Virus record (IMG/VR): IMGVR_UViG_3300040759_000039
Location: 1 to 25,840 of that record
Strand: one strand, 5' to 3'
Source of the DNA: a virus
DNA: 25,840 nucleotides
Made by a program: the position numbers and the translations under genes
Notes under the pieces: generated by a model
The model's input: the letters and a program-made list of their open reading frames with translations, nothing else
Database searches by the model: none
Told to the model about the DNA's origin: nothing
Shown: in pieces, positions 25,618 to 25,840 of the stretch
Layout: the number at the start of each line of letters is the position of its first letter
Position numbering within the stretch: position 1 is the stretch's first letter

Positions 25618-25840
25618 TTATAGCTCCACAAATGTGACGTTTGCAGTTGGATCACAAACCGCATCCTCGTTAAATAAGAGGTCAATATCTTGAACTGCAA
25701 GACCACCACCGTTATTAGAAAGCTCAATGCTCTCAATAATAAAAGAGCCCGCAGCTGAAGTGCCCGGCACGTAAGCCACAGCAAAAAGCTGAGAATAGCT
25801 GATACCATTAGCTGATCCACTGAGTGTGATACCGCCGATT
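25618..25840 (-). CDS. Baseplate J-like protein, C-terminal fragment (runs off the right edge)
   Basis: An open frame enters from the right edge and ends at TAA 25620-25618, giving 73 visible residues. The end ISYSQLFAVAYVPGTSAAGS, IIESIELS, and the final VQDIDLLFNEDA and TANVTFVEL match the C-terminal domain of baseplate J-like proteins, the wedge component of contractile tails. Its place directly upstream of DUF2612 supports this. Confidence 0.75.
   Translation of the reverse strand, partial: IGGITLSGSANGISYSQLFAVAYVPGTSAAGSFIIESIELSNNGGGLAVQDIDLLFNEDAVCDPTANVTFVEL

Overview
This window is a piece of a tailed double-stranded DNA phage (or prophage). Its genes are packed tightly and often joined by ATGA overlaps. 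They include the start of a terminase large subunit with a terminase-small-subunit-like gene, a phage replication module, a lysis-like cluster, baseplate proteins (baseplate J C-terminus, DUF2612) and a long fibre cluster. The baseplate J/DUF2612 pair suggests a contractile-tail (myovirus-like) baseplate. Sec signal peptides and an apparent lipoprotein next to the lysis genes suggest a Gram-negative host. The host itself cannot be named from the sequence.

Layout. Bases 1-6083 are read leftward: XRE-type regulator, primase-polymerase/VapE-like helicase, a 314-base motif-rich gap, an HNH protein, four small zinc-finger, HTH or membrane proteins, a D12-class adenine methyltransferase behind a sigma70-like promoter, a small unknown protein, TerS and the N-terminus of TerL. 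Bases 6229-15160 are read rightward: SNF2-type helicase, an acidic small protein, a terminator, a small protein, a DEDD exonuclease, a Cas4-like DUF2800 nuclease, a DUF2815-like ssDNA-binding protein, a terminator, tRNA-Asn(GTT), a family A DNA polymerase and several small proteins. Bases 15238-25840 are read leftward again: an aberrant tRNA-like gene, lysis-type genes (lipoprotein, DUF5675 protein, membrane/coiled-coil protein), a fibre cluster, a terminator, then DUF2612 and baseplate J. Divergent transcription starts in the gap between the XRE gene and the SNF2 gene, which is the likely early control region.

The most striking feature is the DNA polymerase. It is encoded by two overlapping frames, exonuclease/N-terminal part (11009-12085) and palm (12069-13952). 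The palm frame is interrupted by a 322-residue intein with intact splicing motifs (Cys1, TxxH, HN/Cys+1). Inside the intein, between splicing blocks B and F and in a different reading frame (-1), lies a complete HNH homing endonuclease (core 12995-13654). One stretch of about 660 bases therefore appears to encode both the intein linker and a separate endonuclease.

The second unusual feature is that five of the ten proteins in the fibre cluster start with clean Sec signal peptides ending in AxA-type cleavage sites. They are interleaved with cytoplasmic collagen-like and tail-collar proteins. Phage structural proteins are normally assembled in the cytoplasm, so these may be exported fibre-like adhesins.
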